In this document: positions 15,485 to 24,361 of the stretch, piece after piece | How positions within the stretch are numbered: position 1 is the stretch's first letter | Layout of the letters: every line of letters starts with the position of its first letter | Assembly (NCBI RefSeq): GCF_023272795.1 | Contig: NZ_CP096829.1 | Span: forward strand, 1,116,001-1,180,000 | Origin: Flavobacterium humidisoli | GTDB lineage: Bacteria > Bacteroidota > Bacteroidia > Flavobacteriales > Flavobacteriaceae | Reading direction: 5' to 3' | Length of the DNA stretch: 64,000 nt | Program-made: the position numbers and the translations under genes | Notes under the pieces: generated by a model | What the model was told of the DNA's origin: nothing | Databases searched by the model: none | Seen by the model: only the letters and a program-made list of their open reading frames with translations

Positions 15485-18400
15485 TTTGTATTAAAGTATT
15501 CTTGAACTTTTTGATTAAAATTCGAGCGCAAAGGTAGTGATTGTCTGTTTAATATCTCAACGCTGTTTAAATATTCCAATAATGAACTTGGCAAAGCATT
15601 TGAACGATTAGTAAATTCAGCCTTATTAGTTTCAGATTGTCTTTGTGTATCTTGTCCTTGTTGCTGAACTGCGTTGTTTAATTTCCATAATTCTTGTTGG
15701 ATATTTAGTATACGTTGCAGGTTCTCATTCTTAAATCCTTTGTTTAAAATCTGCTTTTCAGATTGTTTCATTTGATCTATTATAGATTTTCCTTGAGCAT
15801 CCAACCCTTTCTTTGCTAATTCTTTTTGCAAGGCTTCACGAAGTTTAACTTGTTCTTTGTATATCTCCATAATAGCTTCTGCATCTCCTTCTCCATCTTC
15901 ACCATCATTACCATTTTTCTCACCTTTTCCATTCTTCTCACCTTTACCAGAAGAACCTTTCTCTCCACTTTTGTTACCTTGTCCTTCTTTGCCCTGCCCC
16001 TCTTTACCTTGTCCATTTTGTCCTTGTCCAGATTTTCCTTCTTGACCTTCTCCAGGTTTATCACCAGGCTTTTGACCTGGTTTCATTCCTTCCTTCATTT
16101 TATCAGCAAGACCTTTTTGTTTCTGAATAATATCTGGCAACTGCATCCCTTGACCATCTCCTGGTTTAGGTTTTCCTGCACCCGGTTTAGACATAGACAT
16201 CTGCATATTATTCAATAAATCACTCAAGAAATCAGCTAACTTATTCGCAGATGAAACTGCATATTGCTGGTGTGAAACTCCTCTTGGAATTTGAACATCG
16301 GTCAAAGTTTCTATAGCCTTGTCCATATTGTATTGTACGTTTCCGATTTCCTTTGTTACATCCTCAGCAACTTTTGGATTACGAAGTGAAAGTGCGAACA
16401 AACTATCATCAACATGACGGAATTGTTGTTTTAAATTCTGTTGAATTTTAATATTTTTTGTGAATGTAGAAGAACCCAATTTCATTGCTTTGAACTGTTT
16501 CATCACATCTTCTTGTGATAAAGAGTAAGCTAAAAGATTGTCTAGAATCTGACGAAGCATTGCTACATCCTCTTCTAATTGTTCTTGTTCTCCACCTTCC
16601 ATTTCGCTCTGCATTTCCTGAGCCATGCTTTTCATTTTCTTTGCAGCACTTTTCTGTTTTGGCTTAGCCGAAGAAGTATTCTTTTTACTTAATTCTTCTG
16701 AAGCTTTTTGAAGATCATTATCTACATCTTTCTCTTTTGAAGCATCAGATGGAATATCCAAAGGTTTCTTTAAAGTCTTGTTTTCCTCCTTCAAATCTTT
16801 TAAATCTTCTTGGATCTTATCAAAAGATTTATTGATTTCATCTTGCTTCTCTTTCGTATTTTCTTTCTCTTTATTAGATAACTGTTCCTGTTGTTCTGAC
16901 AGTTTATTTAGTTTCTCTGCAACTTGCTCTGCTTTCTTAGAAACATAAAAACGCTTGGTCAACTCAACCAATTGTTCTAAATTACGAGATTGGTTTTTGC
17001 TGATTTGTTTGAACTTTTCCATCTTATCAAACAGTTCTTCACTGTTTAATTTATCATTCAAGTTCTTCAATTCGTCTAATAACTTCTGATTCTTTTCTAA
17101 ATCTTTCTGTGCATTATCTAAACGTTTTTGTAAATCTTCAGCTGTTTTATCTTTCTTATCATCCTTAAATTTATCTAAGTTCTGATTCATTTTTTCAGAA
17201 AACTGTTTCATCATTTCGTCTTGCTGTTTCTGACGTTTGATAAAATCATTGATCTTTTGCTGATCTTTAAACTCTAAATTATCTTTCTCTTTTCCGGTAT
17301 TTTGAAGCTTATCCATTTCTGAAATCTGCTTGTTTTGGTTCTTCAAAGATTTAGATAAACTATTAATATTTTGATTTTGCTGTTGCAATTCTTGATCTTG
17401 AATTTCATCTGTTGTAGCTACACGATCTGAAAACGTTGAAGACTTTGTACTCTTAAAACCATGCGGTGCATCGTTATCAAAAACTTCAAAATAGTATTCA
17501 TACGAAACTCCTTCTTCTACCGGAAGGTTACTTGGAAAATTAAAAACGAATTGATCAAATACTCCAGCCTTCACAGGAATGTTTCCACGCTTCGCAGACT
17601 GAGGTTTGTTACGTTCGTAGTATACAATTTGTAGTTTTGAAAGTCCGTAATCATCACCTAATCTTCCTAAAATATAGTTCTTATCCAGCTTTAAACTGTC
17701 TGGTGCTGGACCAACATTGATGGTTGGAAACTGATCTTTAATAACAGACAGCTGATAATCTAGTTTTTCGTAGTTTTTAACCTTATCATTTGACGTAAGA
17801 ATTTGATATTCTGTATTTTGACTAATATTTTTAGCCAATTTAAAGTCATTTTCTATCTTATTAAATCTAAAAACTTCATTATCTCTTTTCCATACAATTT
17901 CTTGAGTCGATTTGGTATTCATTTTCCAAGTTACTGTTGTTCCTTCAGGTACAATTGCGTTTCCTGTGCCTTGAATTGTCTCTGATTTTTTCTTTAGATA
18001 AGAAGGAAAATTCAAAATCATTTCGAAGTTTGCAATTGATGGAACAGTGATAACTTTCAATTCATATTCTTGAGAAGTGACATTATTTCCTTCAAAAGAA
18101 AAGCTAATATCTTCTGCTGGTTTTTCTACTTTAAATTCAAACTTTCCTGGCTGTGAAGATTCCATAAAATAACTTTCATCACCAATATGGATCATTACAT
18201 TTTCTGGAACAACATTCCCAACTGATTCCATTCTAATCACGAAATCTTTGTTCTGTTCTGCTTGTAAATTAGAATTTAAAATCACAAATTTAAAAGGAGC
18301 TGGTGGCAAAAATGCAGAATTGAAATGCACTACTCTATTCAAACTTTGAGAAATAATATTGCTATTTCCAGAAATATAAAACACTGCAAAAAGCAAAACT

Positions 18401-18882
18401 GGCACCAAGGCCAATGGCAGATATTTTTTATTAGCTTTAAAATTAATGGCATTTCCAAAAGGAATTGGCTGTAAAGAATTTGCTTTTTGTTCTATTGAAG
18501 CCAAAACCAATTCAGAACTTTCAGCATTATTATCAGCTGATAATTGTAAAAAGTTAGTCAACTTATCACTTACTTCTGTAAAATGATTTCCAATAATTTT
18601 TGAGGCCTGAGTATAATCTATTCCTTTTTGAAGTTTAAACAATTTAAACAAAGGGAAAATAATTAATCTAACCAGAAGGAAAACTTCAACGGCAATAAAT
18701 AACCAGAATAGAAAAGTTCTTCCTAAAGGTTTTAACCATAGAAAGTACTCTACGAAAAGCGTAAATAAAAAATACAATAAACCAAAACCAGTAAAAAGAA
18801 GCATTCCTTTTATCAGTTCGTTGGTGTAATATTTCTTAATGAAAGCCTCGAGCTTCTGATATATAGCAGATGTTGTTTTCAA
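15481..18882 (-). CDS. Large membrane-anchored DUF4175-type protein
   Basis: 1133 aa. Two hydrophobic segments at ~25-75 and a third at ~153-172 anchor the protein. Residues ~190-480 look like extracytoplasmic beta domains. From ~485 to ~800 the sequence is a long Gln/Lys/Glu-rich coiled coil, and ~920-1010 is a low-complexity Gly/Gln/Lys tract (repeats such as GQGKEGQGKEGQG). This matches the Bacteroidota DUF4175 family as I know it; function unknown, probably an envelope scaffold. It is upstream of and coupled to ybeY. Translations on the opposite strand through the low-complexity tract are shadows. Confidence 0.8.
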   Translation of the reverse strand: MKTTSAIYQKLEAFIKKYYTNELIKGMLLFTGFGLLYFLFTLFVEYFLWLKPLGRTFLFWLFIAVEVFLLVRLIIFPLFKLFKLQKGIDYTQASKIIGNHFTEVSDKLTNFLQLSADNNAESSELVLASIEQKANSLQPIPFGNAINFKANKKYLPLALVPVLLFAVFYISGNSNIISQSLNRVVHFNSAFLPPAPFKFVILNSNLQAEQNKDFVIRMESVGNVVPENVMIHIGDESYFMESSQPGKFEFKVEKPAEDISFSFEGNNVTSQEYELKVITVPSIANFEMILNFPSYLKKKSETIQGTGNAIVPEGTTVTWKMNTKSTQEIVWKRDNEVFRFNKIENDFKLAKNISQNTEYQILTSNDKVKNYEKLDYQLSVIKDQFPTINVGPAPDSLKLDKNYILGRLGDDYGLSKLQIVYYERNKPQSAKRGNIPVKAGVFDQFVFNFPSNLPVEEGVSYEYYFEVFDNDAPHGFKSTKSSTFSDRVATTDEIQDQELQQQNQNINSLSKSLKNQNKQISEMDKLQNTGKEKDNLEFKDQQKINDFIKRQKQQDEMMKQFSEKMNQNLDKFKDDKKDKTAEDLQKRLDNAQKDLEKNQKLLDELKNLNDKLNSEELFDKMEKFKQISKNQSRNLEQLVELTKRFYVSKKAEQVAEKLNKLSEQQEQLSNKEKENTKEKQDEINKSFDKIQEDLKDLKEENKTLKKPLDIPSDASKEKDVDNDLQKASEELSKKNTSSAKPKQKSAAKKMKSMAQEMQSEMEGGEQEQLEEDVAMLRQILDNLLAYSLSQEDVMKQFKAMKLGSSTFTKNIKIQQNLKQQFRHVDDSLFALSLRNPKVAEDVTKEIGNVQYNMDKAIETLTDVQIPRGVSHQQYAVSSANKLADFLSDLLNNMQMSMSKPGAGKPKPGDGQGMQLPDIIQKQKGLADKMKEGMKPGQKPGDKPGEGQEGKSGQGQNGQGKEGQGKEGQGNKSGEKGSSGKGEKNGKGEKNGNDGEDGEGDAEAIMEIYKEQVKLREALQKELAKKGLDAQGKSIIDQMKQSEKQILNKGFKNENLQRILNIQQELWKLNNAVQQQGQDTQRQSETNKAEFTNRSNALPSSLLEYLNSVEILNRQSLPLRSNFNQKVQEYFNTK

Positions 18883-18930
18883 AATAAATCTGTTTTAATT
18901 ATAACCTATAAAAGTAGTAATTATAACGAT

Positions 18931-19014
18931 AAGTCTGAAAGTCAAAAGTCGAAAGTCAAAAGTTCTATACGCAACCAAAAACCTTTCAGACTTTCGACTT
19001 ATGACTTTTGACTA
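18931..19014. repeat. Inverted AGTC-type intergenic repeat
   Basis: Left arm AGTCTGAAAGTCAAAAGTCG (from 18932) and right arm, inverted, AGTCAAAAGTCATAAGTCGA then AAGTCTGAAAG. Both arms consist of AAGTC words in different order, a pattern often seen between genes in Flavobacterium. It lies just before the gltX promoter. Confidence 0.6.
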
Positions 19015-19020
19015 ATATTG

Positions 19021-19028
19021 TATCTTTG
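19021..19028 (+). promoter_or_regulatory. -7 box of gltX
   Basis: TATCTTTG fits TAnnTTTG exactly. Start of transcription near 19035 would give a leader of about 12 bases. No convincing -33 box, since the upstream sequence is the AGTC repeat. Confidence 0.55.
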
Positions 19029-19045
19029 CAACAAAATTTAAACAA

Positions 19046-20551
19046 ATGTCAAAGCAAGTTCGCGTGCGTTTTGCACCAAGTCCGACTGGACCATTACATA
19101 TTGGCGGAGTTCGTACTGCCCTATTTAATTATTTATTTGCAAAAAAACATAACGGTGTTTTTTATCTTCGAATTGAAGATACAGATCAGACCCGTTTTGT
19201 TCCAGGTGCAGAAGCTTACATTATGGAAGCACTTGAATGGTTAGGAATTGCTCCTGAAGAAACTGTAGGGAAAAATGAAAAATTTGGTCCATACAGACAA
19301 AGCGAACGTAAAGATTTGTACCAGCAATATGCAGATCAGCTGATCAATTCTGGCTGGGCTTATTATGCTTTTGATACTCCTGAAGCTTTAGATTCGCATA
19401 GAAAACAACACGAAGCTGAAGGAAAAACATTTATTTACAATCATCATAATCGTGAAAAATTAGATACTTCTTTAGTAATTTCTGCAGAAGAAACTGCTAA
19501 AAGAATTGCAAATGGCGAACATTATGTAATCCGTTTTAAAACTCCGGTTGATGAAACTTTACATTTGAAAGATATTATTCGTGGAGATGTTAAGTTTGAA
19601 ACTAATCTTTTGGATGATAAAGTTTTATTCAAAAGTGACGGAATGCCAACTTATCATTTAGCGAATATTGTAGATGATCATTTGATGGAAACTTCACATG
19701 TTATTCGTGGCGAAGAATGGCTGCCATCTATGCCACTTCACGTTTTGTTATACAAAGCATTTGGTTGGGAAGCTCCAGAATTTGCTCATTTACCTTTGAT
19801 TTTAAAACCAATTGGAAATGGAAAATTGTCTAAAAGAGATGGTGATAAAATGGGATTCCCTGTATTTCCTTTAGAATGGAAAACTGAAGAAGGAGTTTCA
19901 TCTGGTTACAGAGAAAAAGGATTTTTCCCAGAAGCAGTTGTTAACTTCCTAGCTTTATTAGGATGGAATGATGGAACTGATAAAGAATTATTTTCTCTTG
20001 AAGAATTAGCTCAATCTTTTGACTTGAACAGAGTGCATAAAGCAGGAGCTAAATTTGATCCTGAAAAAAACAAATGGTTCAATCACCAATATTTAGTCAA
20101 ACAAAATGATGAGAATTTAGCTAAAGCCTTCACTCCTATTTTAGAAGAAAAAGGAATTGACATTTCTAAATATGACATCACAAGAATTGTTTCATTAATA
20201 AAAGAAAGAGCGCATTTTGTTTCTGAATTTTGGGATCTAACAGATTTCTTTTTCCAAGCTCCAACATCTTACGATGAAAAAGCAAGCAAAAACTGGAAAG
20301 AAGAAACTCCAGCTTTAATGCAAGAATTGATTTCTACTCTAGAATATATTGATGGTTTTGATTCGGCAAATATTGAAAGTGTTGTAAAAGATTGGTTAAC
20401 CAAAAATGAAATCGGAATGGGTAAAGTTATGCAACCTTTCCGTTTAAGTTTGGTTGGGGCACTTAAAGGTCCTCACCTATTTGACATTGTTGAAATCATT
20501 GGAAAAGAAGAAACTATTTCGAGAATTCAGAAAGCAATAGCAACTTTATAA
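19046..20551 (+). CDS. gltX: Glutamyl-tRNA synthetase
   Basis: 501 aa. The class I signature is PTGPLHIGG (13-21) and the KMSKS-type loop is KLSKRDG (260-266). It charges tRNA-Glu, and because a separate glnS is present in this window, a discriminating enzyme is expected. Single-gene unit with a TATCTTTG -7 box in front and a strong terminator behind. Confidence 0.97.
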   Translation: MSKQVRVRFAPSPTGPLHIGGVRTALFNYLFAKKHNGVFYLRIEDTDQTRFVPGAEAYIMEALEWLGIAPEETVGKNEKFGPYRQSERKDLYQQYADQLINSGWAYYAFDTPEALDSHRKQHEAEGKTFIYNHHNREKLDTSLVISAEETAKRIANGEHYVIRFKTPVDETLHLKDIIRGDVKFETNLLDDKVLFKSDGMPTYHLANIVDDHLMETSHVIRGEEWLPSMPLHVLLYKAFGWEAPEFAHLPLILKPIGNGKLSKRDGDKMGFPVFPLEWKTEEGVSSGYREKGFFPEAVVNFLALLGWNDGTDKELFSLEELAQSFDLNRVHKAGAKFDPEKNKWFNHQYLVKQNDENLAKAFTPILEEKGIDISKYDITRIVSLIKERAHFVSEFWDLTDFFFQAPTSYDEKASKNWKEETPALMQELISTLEYIDGFDSANIESVVKDWLTKNEIGMGKVMQPFRLSLVGALKGPHLFDIVEIIGKEETISRIQKAIATL

Positions 20552-20572
20552 TAGAGTTCGAATTACAAATAG

Positions 20573-20614
20573 AAACGCTAAGAAACATCTACAAAATGTT
20601 CTTAGCGTTTTTTT
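20573..20614 (+). terminator. Terminator of gltX
   Basis: AAACGCTAAGAAACAT pairs with ATGTTCTTAGCGTTT with one bulge, followed by a T-run. Confidence 0.9.
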
Positions 20615-20684
20615 AATGTTTTAAAATTCGAATTTAGAAGAATTTTCGTAATTTACCGAAATCATAAACATAAATTTTATAACC

Positions 20685-21665
20685 ATGGGTACAGGATTAA
20701 TTATCTTTTTAGTATTGGCATTCTTCATTTTCATGTCTTCTTTCTTTACAGTAAAACAGCAATCGTCTGTTATTATCGAACGATTTGGAAAATTTCAGAG
20801 TGTTAGAAATTCAGGATTACAACTTAAAATTCCGTTGGTTGATAGATTGGCCGGACGTGTAAATCTTAAAATCCAGCAATTAGATGTTATCATCGAAACC
20901 AAAACTAGAGACAACGTTTTTATCAAAATGAAAGTTTCAGTTCAATTTAAAGTAATTCAGGAAAAAGTATATGAAGCTTTTTATAAACTAGAATATCCAC
21001 ATGATCAAATTACTTCTTACGTTTTTGACGTAGTTCGTGCTGAAGTTCCAAAACTAAAATTGGATGATGTTTTTGAAAGAAAAGATGATATTGCTGTTGC
21101 AGTAAAACGTGAATTGAACGAAGCAATGTCTACTTACGGATATGATATCATCAATACTTTGGTTACCGATATTGATCCAGACATTCAGGTAAAAAATGCA
21201 ATGAATAGAATCAACGCTGCTGATAGAGAAAAAACTGCAGCAGAATTTGAAGCCGAAAGTTCAAGAATTAGAATTGTTGCAAAAGCAAAAGCCGAAGCAG
21301 AAAGTAAACGTTTACAAGGTCAAGGTATTGCAGATCAGCGCCGCGAAATTGCAAGAGGTCTTGTAGAAAGTGTTGAAGTTTTGAATAATGTTGGAATTAA
21401 TTCTCAAGAAGCTTCTGCCCTAATTGTAGTGACACAGCATTATGATACTTTACAAGCAATTGGAGCTGATGCAAATTCTAATTTAATTTTACTTCCAAAT
21501 TCTCCACAAGCTGGTAGTGACATGTTAAATAATATGGTTGCATCATTTACGGCATCCAACCAAGTTGGAGAAATGATGAAAAAACACAATAAAAAAGTAG
21601 AAAAACCAAAACCAATTCAGCCACAATCTGGTTACGAAGATGACATTCAACCAGATATTCAATAA
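20685..21665 (+). CDS. SPFH/band 7 membrane protein (stomatin/QmcA type)
   Basis: 326 aa. A single N-terminal membrane segment (residues ~4-23), then the SPFH domain (VKQQSSVIIERFGKFQSVRNSGLQLKIP and onward) to ~190, then an Ala/Glu-rich coiled coil (~190-240) and a Pro/Lys-rich tail. This order matches stomatin-like proteins of the QmcA type, which oligomerise in membrane microdomains and often control proteases. No NfeD partner gene is adjacent. Monocistronic between two terminators. Confidence 0.9.
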   Translation: MGTGLIIFLVLAFFIFMSSFFTVKQQSSVIIERFGKFQSVRNSGLQLKIPLVDRLAGRVNLKIQQLDVIIETKTRDNVFIKMKVSVQFKVIQEKVYEAFYKLEYPHDQITSYVFDVVRAEVPKLKLDDVFERKDDIAVAVKRELNEAMSTYGYDIINTLVTDIDPDIQVKNAMNRINAADREKTAAEFEAESSRIRIVAKAKAEAESKRLQGQGIADQRREIARGLVESVEVLNNVGINSQEASALIVVTQHYDTLQAIGADANSNLILLPNSPQAGSDMLNNMVASFTASNQVGEMMKKHNKKVEKPKPIQPQSGYEDDIQPDIQ

Positions 21666-21682
21666 TAATTTTACAAAATAAA

Positions 21683-21709
21683 AAAGAGGCTTAATGGCCT
21701 CTTTTTTTA
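21683..21709. terminator. Bidirectional terminator overlapping a stop codon
   Basis: AGAGGC (21685-21690) pairs with GCCTCT (21697-21702), A-run before and T-run after. The TAA of the convergent minus-strand gene (21691-21693) lies in the loop. Confidence 0.8.
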
Positions 21710-21945
21710 TTTATAAACCAATTGATTACAAATGGTAAAATAGATTGTAAAATTTCTGGAAATGATTTTTTGACATAACCTGTGTAAGATGAAATAAAAC
21801 CATTTACAATATTTTGCGGTGTTATGCTTTCCTTAGTTTTCTGAAAACTTAAAACCAATTTTTGATAATTAATTTCTTTTTCTAGTTTTAGAATTTCTAG
21901 ATCTCTTTCTATCTCAGCATACGAAGAGTATTTTTTTCTTTCCAT
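21691..21945 (-). CDS. Small protein, DUF6327-like
   Basis: 84 aa. The N-terminal half is charged and helical (YAEIERDLEILKLEKEINYQKL), the C-terminal half has a hydrophobic helix ending FVINWFINKKRGH. It starts two bases before the end of the holin-like gene and, with that gene and the YtxH gene, forms a compact envelope operon common in Flavobacteria. Assignment to DUF6327 is from memory of that neighbourhood. Confidence 0.65.
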   Translation of the reverse strand: MERKKYSSYAEIERDLEILKLEKEINYQKLVLSFQKTKESITPQNIVNGFISSYTGYVKKSFPEILQSILPFVINWFINKKRGH

Positions 21946-21947
21946 AA

Positions 21948-22298
21948 TTAATCATTAAAAAAGATTTCTGAAAATTTTTCCAAAATTGGTCCTTCAACAA
22001 ACTTATCTTTTATAAAGAAAAGTAAAATGGTAAATAAAAGATAGATCACTCCTACTGCCAAAAATCCGAGAGCATTACTTTCAAACAAAGAACCAAAAGC
22101 ATATGCTGCGGCAAAAGATCCAAAAATCATCACCATACTAAAACACAATAAAATCAAGGTAAACTTAAAGATCAAAGTTGTTGATTTCATTGCAACCTTA
22201 AAACCCCAAAGTTTGTAATAAGCTAAATGACTATCTATAAATTCTTTAGCCTGATCTTGAACTTTTTCAGTGTTTTCTTTTAATTCTTCAAAAGCCAT
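21948..22298 (-). CDS. Phage-holin-family (DUF1469-like) membrane protein
   Basis: 116 aa from the ATG at 22298; an upstream in-frame ATG (22328) would add MCFFLSKILI but spoils the conserved start MAFEELKENTEKVQDQAKEF. Two transmembrane helices are predicted at ~45-70 and ~75-98. Despite the family name this is not a phage gene here: no lysis or phage genes are near, and the gene is embedded in a YtxH operon, the common chromosomal arrangement, probably linked to envelope stress. Confidence 0.75.
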   Translation of the reverse strand: MAFEELKENTEKVQDQAKEFIDSHLAYYKLWGFKVAMKSTTLIFKFTLILLCFSMVMIFGSFAAAYAFGSLFESNALGFLAVGVIYLLFTILLFFIKDKFVEGPILEKFSEIFFND

Positions 22299-22372
22299 AA
22301 TTAAAATTTTAGATAAAAAAAAGCACAAAACTTTCTTATAAAAATAAGCAAGTAATGTGCTTTAAACAATTA

Positions 22373-22699
22373 TTATTTCTGAAGTTTAGCATTTTGTGCT
22401 TTTAAATCAGCCAATTTAGTTTCTAAAAAAGTAATTACTTCTTCTGTTTTATGGCTGACATTAGAAAGTAAATCATTCAAAGTTCCGTCAAGATTATGAG
22501 TAGCACTCGTAAATTTTTCACGAAGAACTTCAGAGCTGGCGTCAAAAGAATCTTTCAGATTATGTTTGGCATCATCTATACCTTCTTTAATTTTTGCTCT
22601 AGTTTTTGATCCCTTATCAGGAGCAAATAAAATTCCAATTGCCGCTCCTGCAGCTGCTGCAGCCAAAATTGCTGCCGCTGTATTTAAATTCTTAGACAT
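22373..22699 (-). CDS. YtxH domain protein
   Basis: 108 aa. The N-terminal hydrophobic helix and glycine-rich motif GAAIGILFAPDKGSKTR match YtxH (GxxxGxLFAPxxGxxTR). The rest is amphipathic helix (AKIKEGIDDAKHNLKDSFDA). First gene of the three-gene operon; a weak hairpin (AAAGCACA / TGTGCTTT, 22320-22363) separates it from the holin-like gene, so downstream expression may be attenuated. Confidence 0.85.
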   Translation of the reverse strand: MSKNLNTAAAILAAAAAGAAIGILFAPDKGSKTRAKIKEGIDDAKHNLKDSFDASSEVLREKFTSATHNLDGTLNDLLSNVSHKTEEVITFLETKLADLKAQNAKLQK

Positions 22700-22792
22700 G
22701 ATAGTTACAATTTAAAATTATTAATAAAGATACTCATTTTTAAAATGATAAAACTTTGATTAATTGTAATTTATAAAAAATTAACAATATAA

Positions 22793-23272
22793 TTAATACA
22801 CGTAAGCTACAGCTTCATACTTACCATCTGCTTTTTCAACAATGCTAACAAAAGGATATCCATTTGAAGCCGACTTAGATTTGATTCTCATAGCAGTCTG
22901 GTTTTGATTTGCAATTGGCGGTTCACCTTTTGTCCTTGTTGAGATACCAGTAAAACTAGCAACTTGTTTCAGTCCTATTGTTTTTTCCTGTGGCAGAACA
23001 GTTACCATTTTGTAATCATCTTTTGAATCAACTACTATTTTATCAGAAACTTTCTGAGTTTGTTTTGTTTGTTTGTTTGTAATTGATGAAACAGCATGTT
23101 TACTAATTTTGATTTCTTCAGAACTTCCGTTTAAAGAATAATAAACAAAACCATTTTCGTTTTTAATAAAATTTACATCAAGTTGTTCTCCATTGTGTTT
23201 TGTAATTTGATGTGTTTGTGAAATTGCAACGTTTGCAAATAATAATGCTAATGTGAAATATAAAATTTTCAT
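22793..23272 (-). CDS. Secreted protein, unknown
   Basis: 159 aa with a signal peptide ending near ANVAISQ. The mature part starts with beta strands (HQITKHNGEQLDVNFIKNENGFVYYSL) and ends with AMRIKSKSASNGYPFVSIVEKADGKYEAVAYVY. No catalytic motif and no family recognised. It lies alone, preceded by a kilobase of AT-rich non-coding DNA. Confidence 0.65.
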   Translation of the reverse strand: MKILYFTLALLFANVAISQTHQITKHNGEQLDVNFIKNENGFVYYSLNGSSEEIKISKHAVSSITNKQTKQTQKVSDKIVVDSKDDYKMVTVLPQEKTIGLKQVASFTGISTRTKGEPPIANQNQTAMRIKSKSASNGYPFVSIVEKADGKYEAVAYVY

Positions 23273-23689
23273 GATAATTAGATTTAAATTAAAAATTGTC
23301 AGACCTGAAATTTAAAAACTAAACTTTCACTCAAATTCAACATTATGGAATTTTGTAAATTATGATACAATTTGAAAAAATATCTTTTACGGGAAATATT
23401 ATCAAAATTACATCATAATAAAAATGAGAACATAAAATTGTCTTTTTAGGAAATCAGTTTTGAAAATCTATTATTATAAAAATTACGAGTTTCTAAAAAC
23501 AATAAATTTCAACTTAGATTCTTTACGGCAAATTTTAATTTTTTACAAAAATCATCTCTGACTTTTGGTATTGAGTTAAAAATACCAGTTTTATAAACAA
23601 TTGTGTGTTAACAACCCGTTAAACTGACTAAAATAACAATAAAAACTAAAATAAAGCCTGTAAATAAATAATTATTCAAAAAATGAGTT

Positions 23690-24290
23690 ATCTATCAATT
23701 AAGTTTTAAAAACGTCTTAAAAACGATTTATGAAGGTTAAAATTAATATATAAAAACTATTATTTATAAAATATTAATCAATTTTATAAATAATAATAAA
23801 AAACTTAATTTTTTAGATATTAATAATTCAAATTTATAATTATAAAATTGGAGTCAAAATTTAAAAAAATAAGAAAAAACTTTAATTCTTAGATTTGGAC
23901 AAGGAAATTGAAGTTAAAAAAGTAAAAAACAAAAATAAGAAGTTTTAAAGAGTGAAAATAAAAAAAAGGTCTTCTCTATTTAACCATTTTTTATATCCCC
24001 TTAAAATTAATTTATGAGAGTCAATTTTTATCTATAAAATAAATTAAAAATTAAAATTTAATAGATTTTATAAATAATAAATACATGTAATTTAAAATAA
24101 AATAATTATAAATTTAATTTATTAATATCACTTTTCAAACAAAATTGGGACTTAAAAGAGACTAAAATCTAAATAAAGCTTTTAAATAAACGAAAAATTA
24201 AAAAATGAATTCCTTATCCAACCTTTTTTTATTTTCTATTAAAATTCATTTATGAAAGTCATTTTAAATCTATAAAAATTATTAATTTAT
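23690..24290. repeat. Three degenerate copies of an AT-rich repeat
   Basis: The core ATTTATGAnrGTyA followed by ATmTATAAAA occurs at ~23726, ~24009 and ~24248. Copies 2 and 3 also share upstream CTATTTAACC / CTTATCCAACC and TTAAAATT. Copies 1 and 2 share downstream TTTTATAAATAATAA and AAAATTGGrrnTnAAAA. Spacings are ~283 and ~239 bases. Old tandem duplication of a non-coding unit. Confidence 0.6.
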
Positions 24291-24318
24291 TAATTTCCAT
24301 AGTTAATCTATATAATAA

Positions 24319-24346
24319 AAAAAAGCGCTTATAAAAGCGCTTTTCA
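24319..24346 (-). terminator. Terminator of glnS
   Basis: AAAAGCGC (24321-24328) pairs with GCGCTTTT (24337-24344). On the minus strand a T-rich run follows. Confidence 0.85.
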
Positions 24347-24361
24347 TAAATTAAGTTGATA

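Larger units (their letters stand above)
23273..24361. other. AT-rich gene-free stretch before glnS
   Basis: 1089 bases with no credible ORF on either strand; A+T is visibly extreme. The right two-thirds hold degenerate repeats (23690-24290) and the end holds the glnS terminator. Nothing else recognised. Confidence 0.8.

Noticed and set aside
15816..16218. Overlapping ORFs in both strands near 16 kb
   Set aside because: Shadows of the low-complexity Gly/Gln/Lys tract of the DUF4175 gene.
21948..22298. Prophage, because of the holin-family gene
   Set aside because: No endolysin, structural, integrase or terminase gene nearby; YtxH and DUF6327-like neighbours are ordinary chromosomal partners.
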